The notes below the pieces were generated by a model. It searched no databases. It was given only the letters and a program-made list of their open reading frames with translations, and was not told the origin of the DNA. From Xylocopa sonorina (lineage: Eukaryota; Arthropoda; Insecta; Hymenoptera; Apidae), in contig NC_135202.1 of the NCBI RefSeq assembly GCF_050948175.1, forward strand, positions 5,084,001 to 5,148,000: 64,000 nt of DNA, written 5' to 3'. The translations under genes and the position numbers were made by a program. Below, piece by piece: positions 14,811 to 27,827 of the stretch; position 1 is the stretch's first letter; every line of letters starts with the position of its first letter.

Positions 14811-15004
14811 TTAACCAGTTAACTACTTTCGACGTGTATACACGTCGAACCAAAACTTTATTTTCTTGCGATTGGTGAGCATATAATTCTTGTCAAATAA
14901 AAATGTAAAAGCCTTCCTCGTTTTACCTTTCTCGTCATTGCTTGATTTTAATTACGTGTTTCGTAGACGATTTCTGAAACTAAATTCCGCGGTTAACTGG
15001 TTGA
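14811..15004. mobile_element. Candidate TTAA-flanked MITE (piggyBac-like)
   Basis: A TTAA at 14811-14814 is followed by CCAGTTAAC (14815-14823). The exact inverse GTTAACTGG lies at 14992-15000, followed by TTGA (15001-15004), which could be a mutated TTAA target duplication. The 186-bp interior has no open frame of note. A 22-bp perfect palindrome sits just inside the left end. Short inverted ends plus TTAA duplication are hallmarks of piggyBac-type elements; the family is inferred from a single copy. Confidence 0.4.
14828..14849. repeat. 22-bp perfect palindrome
   Basis: TTCGACGTGTA is followed immediately by its exact reverse complement. It lies five bases inside the left inverted end of the candidate MITE. 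Confidence 0.9.
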
Positions 15005-18000
15005 GAAGAGGTTAATGATTGGTTGTTGGTTTACTTTTTGAAAGAACGACTAACGGGATCGCACGTGGATGCCCCTTTCCGTTCGACACGGGACCTAAAT
15101 TCGAGCGTATACACACGCAACAATTCCCTTGAGCCGGAGACAATTGGGAAACATCGAACTCGAATTGAGGTGGGGCTCACGTAGCTTGTCTAAAACGATC
15201 CTCGATATTGTGTCGACGTCAGTATGCAATAAACATTGGTCGACGGATATCGACGACGAGTCGATCCGCTGTTCCCACAATGCCGGCGTAAATCGGCAGC
15301 ATCGACGCTGGAAGACGGGCGATCGTCGTCGTACGTCTGACGCGAGTCCTTGGTGGCTTGTCGCCAGTGGAATCAGACGTCACGGAGCAGACATTCCTTA
15401 GACGTTGCGGAGAGTTCAGAATATCTTGAACAACCGAAACGAATACCTTCCTCGTCGTTTCGTACGTGTGAACCCATACTTTGGATGTCGTTTCAAATGT
15501 TATAACTTATTCATCGCACTCCTTCAGTGCACATTGTACTTATGGAATATTTAAAAGCGTGTTAAGAATTATGACGAAGTTTTATTTCTACTGCAATCTG
15601 TCAATGAAGTAAGATTTTTAGTCTTTAGCTTGATTATGGTTTATTAATCGTCGATACAGATGAACGGTTACACGTGATATCAGAGCTTCTAATTGACAGC
15701 TAATATAGGCATCAATCGTATCGAGTGGGACGCAAGAAAAAAGCTGAGCAGTAAATATTCTGCATCCTTAATAACCGATTGGCCAAAGTAACGCGGTACG
15801 TCGAGCCTCGTATAATTGATCGCAGCATCAGCCTGAAATAAACACCGCGAACAATTTCAGCCACGTTTGCCCACCTCTCATTTCACCGTCCCAGTTTTCA
15901 CCGCCTGGATTTTCCTATCCTGCCAATTTACCGTCAGCATTCAATGCTCTGCTCAATCTTCCGCCACGATAATAGCCTAGCCGTGGATTTTCAATTTTTT
16001 TTTTCACCAGGAAAATGAGGCGGAAAGAAAGAGGCACAGAGCAGAAGAGGCAGAGACGCACGTGGATAATCGGAAGTGGTGGAGAAAAAGGGGTCAGCGC
16101 GAAGTGTACCAGCACGCGGTACACGAAAATATGATCGTTTGACCGTGGAACTTTCAAGAATAACACCACCCGACGCAAGATTAAAAAATTACTAACAACT
16201 CTTTAACGGAGATAGTAAAATTGTCAGAAATAACCGCGTTCGCGGAATATCTTTCACGCTCGTCTAGCGTTGCGCGCTTAATGCACTCCTCGCTACTGTT
16301 AACAAAGCGTAAAGGGTGGAAGTATGCAGAGAGGTTTCGCGACTATTGCGGATCGACGACGGAGAACGACGGTGGCACGGTTGGCTATCAGCCGCGCGAT
16401 GCTCGCCATCAACGGGACACTGATTTATCATGCCTTGACGTACGACGTAGACGGATCGAGGACGTCGCAGGATAAAACGGATCGTCGCAATTGGCGGTGG
16501 CAGCCCGTGAGTTGTCGTTGCGCCGCGCCACTTGTTTACCCCGCCCGCTATTTCGCGCTCCAGGGACGAATAAAACTTGGTTAATAAATAAATGCATAAA
16601 TATTGCCGCCAGCCGTCAATTCTGTCCCGTTGCCACCAATTCGCGGTCGCGACGGTTTCGATCGCCCCTTTTTCTTGCGCTCGTAACGAATGTCGGACAT
16701 TATAGACTGCGAGGGGGTTGAAATTGTCGAAGAGTCGACGAACGACACGACGAGAGAAAAAATCGTTTGTTGAATCCGTTATACGAATAGATATTTTATA
16801 ATGATTATAAACAAAATCAGAATTTTCTTAGGCCTTGGAATTTTGAAGGAAATAGATACACGTGTATACGATATTTATTATTCAATAAGTTACCTCCGCT
16901 GGTAATTATCGTTAATTAGTAACCGTCCGTGCTTTAAACGTGACGTAAATTCAATCCGGTTGCTTATTAGACAGACTGAAGCCTTCGGTTGTCAATTGAC
17001 TGATGCTCGGATATCAGATTGCTTCCGACTCTGAATGCTTCTGATTGACACTTGACGGATAACTAATTAACCCTCCGACTGACCAGCAACTTCTGGAAGG
17101 CCTCCCTTCTATAACAGCCTCGTTGGTATATCCGACTTCGAGAACAGCTGCATGCTCTGACAGCCATTGAACTTTGATAATAATTAAAGACCTTCTTGCT
17201 TCGCTATAAATACAAACCACAGACTCTGTTTCCCTCCAAAAATAAAATACAACGATGCACGTCTCTCGCGCGTAATTCTCGCAGTACAGGAAAATTGTTT
17301 CACTCGGTTAAGAAATATTCCATAGCTAATTCCATTTCCCGTAAAAGCATTACGCCACGGTTTAAGAACCACCGCAATACGGTAGATTTTATATCCCCGC
17401 GGAGAGGCTTAACCAAGATTGCGACCAAAGAGTCCTAAATGGGATCGGTAAAAATTTCGCGAGCGCGTTTAACGCTTCAGCTAAAGGGAATAAACCACCC
17501 CCGCGAAGTGTTCATCGGAGTAGTACATTAAAAATGGCATTGATATTTTACCAGGCCCCGCTACTCTCGCGCTGTCCGCCATTAACTCCGAATAACCGTT
17601 CAGGCTTCACCTTTTATTAACGCCGTCGGGGTAGTTCGCCGCCCTGGAATTGCTGCTGTCATTTCGCGTCGTTTTATATATCACGACTACCACCACCGTA
17701 GAGACGATCCGTTCCCTGCGTAATCGGCGCCACGATTGAGGGCTAACATTTACAAGTTGGCACGATTTCAATATTTGAGCAGGATAAGTAGCCGGGTAAC
17801 TAGCGTTGAACGGCGGAACGAAAAGAAAACAGACGGCCGCCGGGGGGGTTGAAAACGGCTTTCATTATCCACGCGGAGCCCGGATTCGCGTCACGTTCAA
17901 TTTCGAACGAACGCCCGCGCGCTTCGCCGCCGCGGTAACCGTCTCTTATTTTCCGCGCGATCTTTCTCGCGTGCCAGTGATGACAGCCGTTACGCGTCTC

Positions 18001-18111
18001 GCAATTTTCAGGATGTTAGTTCACACGTACCGAAATTCCAGCGTACAGCCGCTGAATAAATTAAAGACACGCGGTGGTTGAATGGCACGAATCGTACATC
18101 GCGAGTTGAAA
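15005..18111. other. Non-coding stretch
   Basis: Short frames only, mostly within GC-rich patches at 16200-16720 and 17570-18080. None is recognised. Confidence 0.55.
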
Positions 18112-18560
18112 GCATCCTTTTACATTGGACGATCATAAATCGATCTACAAGGAATTCCAATATCGCGAACAATTATAAATGGTACGCGATGATTAAAAAA
18201 AGATACGCTGAAGGTGGAGATAAACATTAGCGTTTGAGTTCTCGTTGCACGACGCGGACGAATCCTTTTGCATATGACGATCATAAATCGATTTACGAGG
18301 AATTCCAATATCGCGAACAATTATAAATGGTACGCGATGATTAAAAAAAGATACGCTGAAGGTGGAGATAAACATCAGCGTCTGAGTTCTCGTTGCACGA
18401 CGCGGACGAATCCTTTTGCATATGACGATCATAAATCGATTTACGAGGAATTCCAATATCGCGAACAATTATAAATGGTACGTGCTGATTAAAAAAAGAT
18501 ACACTAAAAGTGAGGATAAGCATCAGCATGCGAGTTCTCATTGCACGACGCAGACGAATC
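18112..18560. repeat. Tandem array, 148-bp unit x 3
   Basis: The word cgatcataaatcgat starts at 18130, 18278 and 18426, giving an exact 148-bp period. Copies 1 to 2 and 2 to 3 differ at only a few positions in their first half, while copy 3 is more diverged at its end. The minus-strand frames through this region (60-90 codons) are translations of the repeat and shift frame each unit because 148 is not a multiple of three. Confidence 0.95.
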
Positions 18561-19701
18561 AAAGTCGTAGATCGCGAGATCGCAAGTAGCGGCAGGTAGA
18601 ACGAATCGACTGGATCATCGCTGGCAATGGTACCCAGTCGCGATAAAAGCGCACTGGGGCCAGAACAGAGAAACGAGCCTTTTTAACTTCAGGAATCGAC
18701 CACCTCGGAACTGTTCGCATTAACAGCGAAATATTGCGACACCCCAAAACCTCTTGCAGCCGGTATTTCCCCCGCTGGCAGCCATTTCGCGTCTTAATCT
18801 AAATGGCCCCCGCGGAAAAGGAAGTCGTGGCGGAGGAGTCCTCACCGCGGGGTCGAAGCGTTCGCTGCACCCAGCGGGTAGCGTCGGTTATATCGATTCG
18901 GTGCGAACGTTGGTTAAGCATGAATTTATTGGGCCACGCTGTAGAATATGAGAGATTAAATCTAAGCTGCGCGTGGAATACGGTTCAGCTGGTACAGGGG
19001 GTGGTTCGTAATTCTATGAAATTGAAAATAATATTTTTTTAATTCTATACACAGACGCTATTTGTGAGATGGATTTAAAAACCGTCGATGCTTCTTTTTA
19101 TTGGTGAAATGTTTGATTTGAAAATAATTAGGAGGCGACTAGTTAGAGATACCGCAAGGTGTTTTTAGAAGGAGACAACTATTATTCAATTTGCGTAATG
19201 CTACTGATGTCGCGTAGAGGGTGAAAAATAGTATCGTGATGATAATTTAGGAGAGAGCGAGCGATGAGTTAGTACAATAACTGTCGGCTGAGTTGCGGCA
19301 CGCATTGTTCTTCTTTCACGTCCATAATCAACCTGCTATACGAAATAGCGGCGTGCTTCTTAATAGATCACCGTAGACAACTGAAAATATTCGCGGCTCT
19401 AGAGGCGGCTCGCGCGGACATATTTCAAGCGGAAATGCCCAAATGGCGCCACAAATATGGCCAGGAAAAATGAGTCTCTAAACTTTTGAGACGCGTCATG
19501 TATGCGATCAAGGTATTTTCGTACTTTGCGTGATGGCGTCCGGAAGATCGTTCTTAAACAAACACAATTTTAATGCTTCAACAATTCTTTGCGTATCTTC
19601 TTCGTTATATTCCTTTATTAATCAATTATATTGAGATTCAAGTTGAATGGAATAATATAAAGTTACATCTGTTCGTATTTATCAATAGAATATTTGATAG
19701 A

Positions 19702-19726
19702 GTAACTTCTATAAAAAAGAAGTTAC
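19702..19726. repeat. Small perfect hairpin (9-bp stem, 7-nt loop)
   Basis: gtaacttct and agaagttac flank the loop ataaaaa. No gene lies nearby. Confidence 0.8.
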
Positions 19727-20109
19727 AAAATAAATCTTGATCAAAGGTTTCAATGTAATTTATTGAAAATTGATATCGAGGAAAATCGCGCCAGTGAAAT
19801 GCATGTGACAGTTTGATTGATGATTTAATGACATTTCACTGTAACTACCAATCGAAAGTCGATTAATATCAACTATGATGTGTACACGATAAACTGACCG
19901 TAATTAGAAAAACTGTTATTATAAAGTAAAGTGAGATCTGCGTTTCAATAGTTCCTTACGAAGAATATGTTGTCGTTGAAAGCTGTGCACCAGTTTGTTA
20001 GAAAAAATACAGATCGAACAACAATTAAATTCCATTTCGTAATTTTTTCAGTAAATTCTCGCTCAACATTTTTATAGTTTATCCGCACCGAATCTAATGT
20101 AAAAATAAC

Positions 20110-20129
20110 AATTCTACAATTGTAGAATT
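20110..20129. repeat. 20-bp perfect palindrome
   Basis: AATTCTACAATTGTAGAATT is its own reverse complement. It lies in AT-rich non-coding sequence. Confidence 0.9.
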
Positions 20130-22582
20130 AATCTCACGACAGATAAAATTGTCACCAGTAACATGAATTCGTCTCACCGTTTTTAATTCGTTCACAATAT
20201 AATAATTGAGTTCACTCGTTTCACAATGAACTCAATAAACATCGATTTAATAATTTTCAAAGGAACACAAATTCCTTGCCTGCGCTCCAGTTCCATTTCT
20301 GCACTCGTCATAATACGCTGGACGCGCTGCATAATGCGAGCATTGAGGAGCGAAAATATAAGGAGCGTCTATCTATATTTAAACACCTAAAGCAAGATGA
20401 ATTCTCTGATTTCCGCTTTAAAGGTACGGTACACTAAATGAGGGACGAAGAGTAATCTGATGAAATCGTAATACGTACTACGTGACGACGATTCACAATA
20501 AAATATACGCGGATGCAGAGAAGATGCTGCCACGTATAAAGTTTGTTGATAGTAATTCCGTAACTGGTATCGTAATTAAAGCAAAGATATCCCTTGCAGC
20601 GGTCCAGGAGAATTAATTTGTAAGATCAGACATCAGTCGCGACGCGCATCGTACACGTGGTGCATTCGCATAATGAATCGACGTCGAGAAACTCAAAAGC
20701 TCGGTGTAAAATTACGTTAAATTATATTTATACGTATGATTGCGAATAGAGTAATTCAAAGGTTCAATGAGGACGAAAAATAGCGCGAGATTTCAAGAGT
20801 ATCGAAAATTAATTCAGGTAATTACATTGAGAATTTGATAATTTACACAAGTTATTTGTTAAATATAAAACTTTAGAAAAGAAAATTCTTTTATATAATT
20901 TAAAATATTTATTTATTACACAGTAAATTGAATTGCATCAAGTGACATTTCTTCCTTAAATCCAGCGAACTACCACTGCTGTCGCATATGTATTTATACG
21001 TGCAACCAATTAAGCCTAGAAGTACATGACCAGCAATTGTCAAACTCGATTTGTGTAAGTCAGGATTGAATTGACAATATTGATCTGACGATTAACAGTG
21101 GTTGCTGAGGTTACAAAGATTGATTGATGTTGTGCTGCGAGTTAACCGTGGTTGATCAAACTTGACTCCGATTGGTTCACAATGACCAACATTTTCGCAC
21201 CCAATTTGTCGCCACAATTTGCGTAACTATTACAGCCATTATTTTCAAATGAATATATAATAATATATTCGCAAAAAATTTATAACAAATCCGCAAATCT
21301 TAATACAACTAGTTAATGCAATTACATCGCGTGTTTCATCGATAATAATAATTTACGCGCAAAGCAGAGCTGTTAAAAGTCGATTTCATTTCGAACTTTT
21401 CACACTCCCAGCGCACCTCGACACCCACGTCACCCTCGCAAATTCTCTGAGCACCGCCAGACGGAGGTCAACCCGCTCGAATCTCAGCGAAAATGTCACA
21501 CCCAAGAAACGAGACCCACACCAGTGGTATGAATTCACGCGAGCAACACGTATGACGCTCGCTTGGACGTCAAATAATATTCATCGGGGTTGATTTATCG
21601 CGCGCGTCGACGTGGATCGATCGCGGTAGGTCGCAGCGAGCTGACAAAGGCGACGGTGGTAAAACGGATCGTGCAAATTGTCGAAGGCGAAGCCTTGAAC
21701 TACGCTCGCGTCACGTCGCCGCGTCTTCCTCGAGAGAAATAAGGGCTGACGTACAGTGCCGCCGTTGGATTCGCAAACAGTCGCGTACCCTCTTCGCCCG
21801 CGGTTGCTCTGCGGCGATGCTGGCAGCGGGTGGCGGAATTGCGAGTAGAGAAAGGCACTTTGTTCTTTTCGCGGCGACGAATTGCGCGTAACGTTTGTCA
21901 CGAAAAACAGCCGTGAAATGTACGCGTCTGCTGTTCCTCAGCCACTTTTTCTCTCGGTCCTTAAGAACTCCCTTAGTCATCGCTCGAAGGGTTAAACGGA
22001 AGTCTAGCTTGCCTTTTGGGTCGCGTGTGTCAGGGTTAAAAGACGCAATAATACGCTCCAGCTATTTTCTACAGCCTGCGCATCTCCGCGGAAATAGGGA
22101 TTCTATTATAAAATAACGTCGCTGCTGGTTCGAACGGAATCGACCAGGCACTGCTGGCTCGCCAGCCGCGATATAAACTCCATCGCGTGGCTTACGGCAG
22201 GTCGAGAGCATAAAGCGAATCCATCGCCGTTCCTCCATGCCCCTCGCGATTCTTTCTCCGTTTTCAAACCTATCAGTCTCTTTCACAACTGTTTTTCATC
22301 CTTTTTGCGGCGCGCGGGGTCTCGCGTCGATACGATTGTCGCTGGGCCGCGCGGATTCATGGCTCTCAGCCTACTATGTGACTTTTCATTGTGATGGCGA
22401 GATACCGCCGCGCCTTCGTGGCTTTATCTTCGTGAGAAAGGACTGGCCGATACAAAGGGAGCACTTTAGAGAACGAGCTACTTGGGATAACCAGGCTGCT
22501 TTTGATACGCGCCCCGCCAACGCTGGCCCGCGTATTGGCCGCACGCGCGCGAGTAAATTAGCGATCGCGACATTTTAAATCA

Positions 22583-23056
22583 GCGATCACGGCGTTTTTA
22601 AATTAAACTGACAACCACTTGCACACGTAATCGCATAGAAGAAAAATTGTTCTTTTCCCTGCAGGTGTGAATAATAAATAGTCATCGATAGTCACGTGTA
22701 ACTTCGAAAATCTTGGAACAGAAATTCCCAATTTCGATCCAACACGCGCGGTTATGATATAGCGCGAATTTGATCGAAAATCCGGACAATGCTCGCGGGT
22801 GAAGAATCGGCAATAAAAACTTGCGATCACGGCGTTTTTAATTGAACTGACAACCACTTGCACAGGTAATCGCATAGAAACATTGTTCTTTTCTCTGCAG
22901 GTGTGAATAGTAAATAGTCATCGATAGTCACGTGTAACTTCGAAAATCTTGGAACAGAAATTCCCAATTTCGATCCAACACGCGCGGTTATGATATAACG
23001 CGAATTTGATCGAGGATCCGGACGATGCCCGCGGGCGAAGAATCGGCAATAAAAAG
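22583..23056. repeat. Tandem duplication, 240-bp unit x 2
   Basis: The word gcgatcacggcgttttt occurs at 22583 and 22823, and both copies end with caataaaaa after ggcgaagaatcgg or ggtgaagaatcgg. Identity is high, above 90% by eye. Both contain the E-box-like cacgtg. The two similar minus-strand frames here are products of the duplication. Confidence 0.95.
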
Positions 23057-24818
23057 TTGACGAGGCCGCGTGCACGTACAAACCGAGCAATTAAGCCCAG
23101 TTATACACGGTTCAATGGACTCGTACAGGCTTGCCAGCGCAGCTAGACCTGACAGGTGTACCAGAACGCGTTTAATGGGCTCGCCAGACGCCAGGTTAGC
23201 GAACCCTCTCCGCGTGGATACGGATCGTTGCGTTGGAACGAAACGGACGGGCCAGGTTCTTCAAGATCTCCAATTCGGTTCAGCGAGCCGGCCGCCGCGT
23301 TGTCTGCGATCGAACACGGAAATCCGGATGTAACTCGAGGTGCGTCGAGTCGCAGGCTCGACGGGAGGGCTCGACGAGGATGAAGCCGCTTGGAATGGTA
23401 ACTTTGATCATCCGCGCTAATTAAACGCGAACAAACGGTCGGATAGTCGACGCGTCGCGCGACGGTCCACCTGCTAATTGAAATAGTCAGGGACGATCGA
23501 AAGATCCTCGTTTTTCTAGCGTTTTTCTAGCGTCCTTAACGGTTCCTCGTACGATGGTCCAAGGTAATTTGCGCTTTGTTTTAAACAATGCATTTAAAGA
23601 GTTGAATAAAAGAATTCTGAAGAGGGTTTCTTTTGCGAGCAGAATGTTTCATGGAAAATTTGCTGACAAGATGTAAGAAAACTCTCGCAAGTTTCTTTTC
23701 ATTATAGATCTGTCGTTCCTAATCTAACTTGGAGCCATTGTTCGTAACGATTTCAATTTAAGCTTTCAGTTTCCTGTTCAATCCACTTCGATTATATAAT
23801 TTACTAGAATAATAATAGTAGGAACTGTTTAAAATACGTGCGAAATTTCTACTCGAATGCCCATTGTAGGCTGTAATGAAGCTCTGAAAGTAAATTTCTG
23901 AAATCGCTCGAAGATAATTGCGCCAGCAACGCGTCGCAATTTGGTTACGCGTAGGAGAAATATTGCGGGTGGTCGTAGTTAACCGATGAATTACCTCCGC
24001 GAAATTAAAGGAGGCATTCTTAACGCGCAACGGAAACAATAGATTTCAATTAACCGATACTTTACGGCCGCATTGTCTTCGCGTAATGGCGCGGAATAAC
24101 ACATGGCTGGCGTACGCGCCGAGACAAATAATCAACCGATATTACTTAATAATTCGCCTGGTTCCAGACAAAAAGAAAATGTCCGCGCATAAAGACCAGC
24201 GCCCCTAATAAACGAGTTTATATATGCCCGCGGTTTATACGGGCCATTATTTATCGGTAATAATGCGAGTCTGGCCATCGATTTTCTCTCCCATCACAAG
24301 CTTTACAAATGTACGGTTAATTCACGCACCCAGCGTCCTAAAAAAACGCCTTTTACATATCGTTTTAAATGACTCTCGAGACGGAGAAATTAATTCGATC
24401 TTTTATACAATATCAGTCGAGCGAAATGAATAGTTTGTTACACGAATGGTCCAACAGTATTATTTTATGGCTCTCGTAGACTTTTCTGCTGCATAAAGAT
24501 TCTGCTCGCTAAAAATGATTTCTTGTTAAGAAACTTTCTCATTTTCGCTGGACACGCTCGTTTCCAAGATATTGCTTTCTCGTCCGCGATAGCGATTGAA
24601 GTATCACGAGCTCGCCATGGAGCAGACGCCGCGCCTTTAATAACTATGCAATCCCTAGATCCTGGTCCTCGACAAAGTTTTGTTTAGCAAAGTTCTAGGT
24701 CGCATACTGGAGAGTGGTTGGAAACTGTAATACAGAGACTCCATTCGACGACAAATATTGTGGTCGCTGATTCTTCAGCTCTACTCATCAATACATCTGC
24801 CACGCTTAAACAAACAAA
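23057..24818. other. Non-coding stretch
   Basis: Unassigned short frames only. A 12-bp direct duplication (gtttttctagc) lies at about 23511-23533. Confidence 0.55.
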
Positions 24819-25218
24819 CCCCTCATTATCAATCCTGTTGAAACTCAAATGTTCTCTGCGATCAGAAAGAAACCGTTCTGCAGAAAAATAAAATTCAAGG
24901 TTTCCACAGTTGCTTCGAACCAGTAGTACCTTCTTTTTGAACGTAACGTTGGTTCGTAACGCGATCGAGTAACAGTACCAAGGATCAGAACTACGCTATC
25001 CGCGGTTTAACGTTTGAAATCAACCCCCTCATTATCAACCCTCTGAAAACTCAACTATTCTCCGCGATCAAAGAGAAACCGTTCTGTAGAAAAATAAAAT
25101 TCAAGATTTCCATGGTTGCTTCGAACAAGTAATACCTTTTTCTCGAACATAACGCTTGGCTCGCGATCGTGCAACAGTACCAAGGATCAGAACTACGCTA
25201 TCCGCGGTTTAACGTTCG
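24819..25218. repeat. Tandem duplication, 206-bp unit x 2
   Basis: The word cccctcattatcaa recurs at 24819 and 25025. Both copies continue through gaaaccgttctg, aaaataaaattcaag and caaggatcagaactacgct to ccgcggtttaacgtt. A small deletion is present near the end of copy 2. Confidence 0.93.
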
Positions 25219-25847
25219 AGGATGGCCACGAGAACGCGGAAGGATCGATATGAACGGCGCAATTGGCGTTAACACGAGCCCCATTACGAAGTTGAGCTGG
25301 TTAGCGGAACGTAATTCACGCGTCGCCGCGTCCGCGCGGGGTTCTTCAATAATTTCGCGAGCCCTCACGCGCCCCGTGAGGCCGTTCGAGCAGGGGGTGC
25401 CACCGCGGTTAATATTTATCGCGGCTAACGCAATTACGCCCGCGTTCCATTTAGCATCGAGCCAATCTAGTTTCCGCTCGAAATAGTTCATTACGAGCGT
25501 CGTGTACCGTTTGAGCACTTTAAACCCTTGATCTGTCTCCAGGCGGATCGACGCGTCGGGCACAGGAAGGGGTACCAGGCTCTGTCAACACGACGGCCAC
25601 TGCAATCAAACCGTAGCCGATTCTCCCGCGAAGATTATGCCCTGGTAATCGCGAACGAATCAAGCGGATTGACGCGCGGCCAACGACGTTGGATTTTGTC
25701 GCCTGTGAAACGATCCAGCGCAACCCCTACCCCGCGAACTGCAGTATCAATCGACGATCTCGCCGTTCGGGGCTGTTTACTCTGTTACGATGTAGCGCGC
25801 GAGCGATTAATTCGAACGCACCCGGTGGATCGTGTGCTATTTTGCGA
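25219..25847. other. GC-rich non-coding stretch
   Basis: Several overlapping frames of 60-132 codons occur on both strands, as expected in GC-rich DNA with few stops. No family was recognised. Confidence 0.45.
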
Positions 25848-26433
25848 GCCGTTTTCGCGTGGAATTGCTATAAATATTGAATTCAATGTTTTTTTTTTTT
25901 TTTATCGAACGGAACGGATCATCTGACGTTTGGTACGATCTTTCGAATTGAACGTGAGATGGTTTAGTAATGTTTTTATTATTCAGATACTTTCCGTGGA
26001 ATTGAATAACAAGATTATTTATTGAGATTACGTATAGGACAGTATGCAGAGAATACGATATTATAAGATAATTCGTAGCAAACACTTGTAACTTTAAAAC
26101 ATTGTTCTACACAATTTAAATGAATACGATGCCGTTTTCCGTGGAATTGCTATAAATATTGAATTCAATGTTTTTTTTTTTTTATCGAACGGAACGGATC
26201 GTCTCACGTTTAGTACGATCTTTCGAATTGAACGTGAGATGGTTTAGCAACGTTTTTATTATTCAGATACTTTCCGTGGAATTGAATAATAAGATTATTC
26301 ATTGAGATTTACGAATCATGCTGGACGTATAGGACAGTATGCAGAGAATGCGATATTATAAGATAATTCGTAGAATAATTCGTAGCAAGCTAACTTTAAA
26401 ATAATTTTCTACACAATTCAAATGAATACAATG
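25848..26433. repeat. Tandem duplication, about 283-bp unit x 2
   Basis: Copy 1 spans 25848-26130 and copy 2 spans 26131-26433. Both hold gtggaattgctataaatatt, a poly-T run, tatcgaacggaacggatc, cgtgagatggtttag and ttataagataattcgtag. Copy 2 carries a roughly 20-bp insertion after gagattacg. A short echo of the unit (acagagaatgcgatac) follows at about 26470. Confidence 0.93.
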
Positions 26434-27827
26434 ACCAAATGTGAGATTAATATTCTAGGAAATAGTACAGAGAATGCGATACCATGGATTGGCGATAGAA
26501 TGTTTACGTTTATGCCCTCGAGCCAGGCTTCGGAAATGTTCGAGAACGATGTTACGAGGCGTAGTCACTCGGCGACTGCTTACAGCAGTTAGTCTCGAGG
26601 AGAAATCCGACGGAGGTGGTTCGACGATGTTTATAGTGCGCGTTTAGTCGAATAAAATAAAATCATCTTCCTTTTAACACAGATATCCACACGGTACACT
26701 ATTTAATACTATTTAAACAATTGCCATACAATATATATAATTGTGATAACTGAAGTAATGTAATTTTTGTACGACTGGTTACACCGTGCTTAAAGCGAGA
26801 AGAAGACATCTTGGATCGAGTCCAGCATAGAAGCAGTAGAACAAGACAGAGGTAAGTAGAATGTCCGTACCGGCTGGCGCAGTAGTATGAGCCAATGTGA
26901 AAGACAAACAGCACCAGCGCACTTCTCTGAGCTTCCTCAATATTTTTCGAGTTCTCCAGACTATATCCATCGAACAAGACGAAAACATTAGACGTATCAT
27001 CCTTTCCAAAAAGAAAAAAAAATCCTAAACACCGTAAGAAATCGCCCTCAACGAAAACTGTGCGAAATAAATTGCCATTCTCCATCATTCCATTAATCGC
27101 AATCCAAAAACGAGCTTACAAATTAATAAACTTGTTCTCCACGTCCATTCGAGGCAGAGCAAATTGCTACGCGATCCAGCGCACGAGAAAGAGGAAACGA
27201 AAGAATTGCAACCGGTGGAAGAGCGCAATCGTAAAAGTCTAGTGGATCTGTGGCTCAACGCGAGACCGTTGGGGAGGAACAAAAGGTAGGGAGTAATGGT
27301 CGGTGGGGTGGCGATTAATAAACAACGAATCGAGGAAAATCCACAACGGGATAGTTCCGAGTGGCGCTCGCGTGCGACTGCCGATAAAGGAGTTCCGTTG
27401 GGGGTGTGCAGAGCGCGAAGGAAGGCCGCGAATTAATCGCCGGATCGTGTGTCGACTTCCACCGAGGGATATTCGTTCCGCGGGCAACGAGCTAAAACGG
27501 TGAGCTGGCTAAAATATCCGGTGCAATATTTAGATTACAAGCTCGATCCGGTCCGGGGAACTTTTCGTTCGAGCCGCGTAAAATATTTGCCGACGCCTCG
27601 CGTCCTGCCCCGGCGAAAGACGCGGCAAACTTCCCATTTAATTCCCAGGTTCGTGCGATTGCTCCCTGATTAAGTTTCGCCGTTGATTAACCCCCCATCA
27701 ACGCGTAATGGCGCTCGCCGGAGAACCTCGAGCCTGGACTCGCGTTGCCACCGGAAGAGGGTATCAACGCCTCTAATCGACGATGACTGCTGTAATTTGA
27801 CTGTCGCGTAATTCTTCTCCTTCTTTT
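26434..27827. other. Non-coding stretch
   Basis: A strong-looking donor (gag|gtaagt) lies at about 26849 on the plus strand, but the open frame before it is only about 40 codons and unrecognised. No gene is called. Confidence 0.5.

Larger units (their letters stand above)
18561..22582. other. Non-coding stretch, AT-rich in the middle
   Basis: 19050-21370 is AT-rich and has no open frame of 60 codons or more. It holds the hairpin at 19702 and the palindrome at 20110. 21580-22580 is GC-rich with unassigned frames. Confidence 0.55.

Noticed and set aside
18193..18562. Several similar 60-90-codon frames
   Set aside because: They are translations of the 148-bp tandem repeat, in a different frame in each unit.
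22603..23090. Two similar minus-strand frames of about 90 codons
   Set aside because: They are explained by the 240-bp tandem duplication. The peptides are unrecognised.
26779..27009. Plus-strand gag|gtaagt donor and nearby open frames on both strands
   Set aside because: The open frame before the donor is only about 40 codons, no acceptor or homologous exon was found, and the minus-strand frame is unrecognised.
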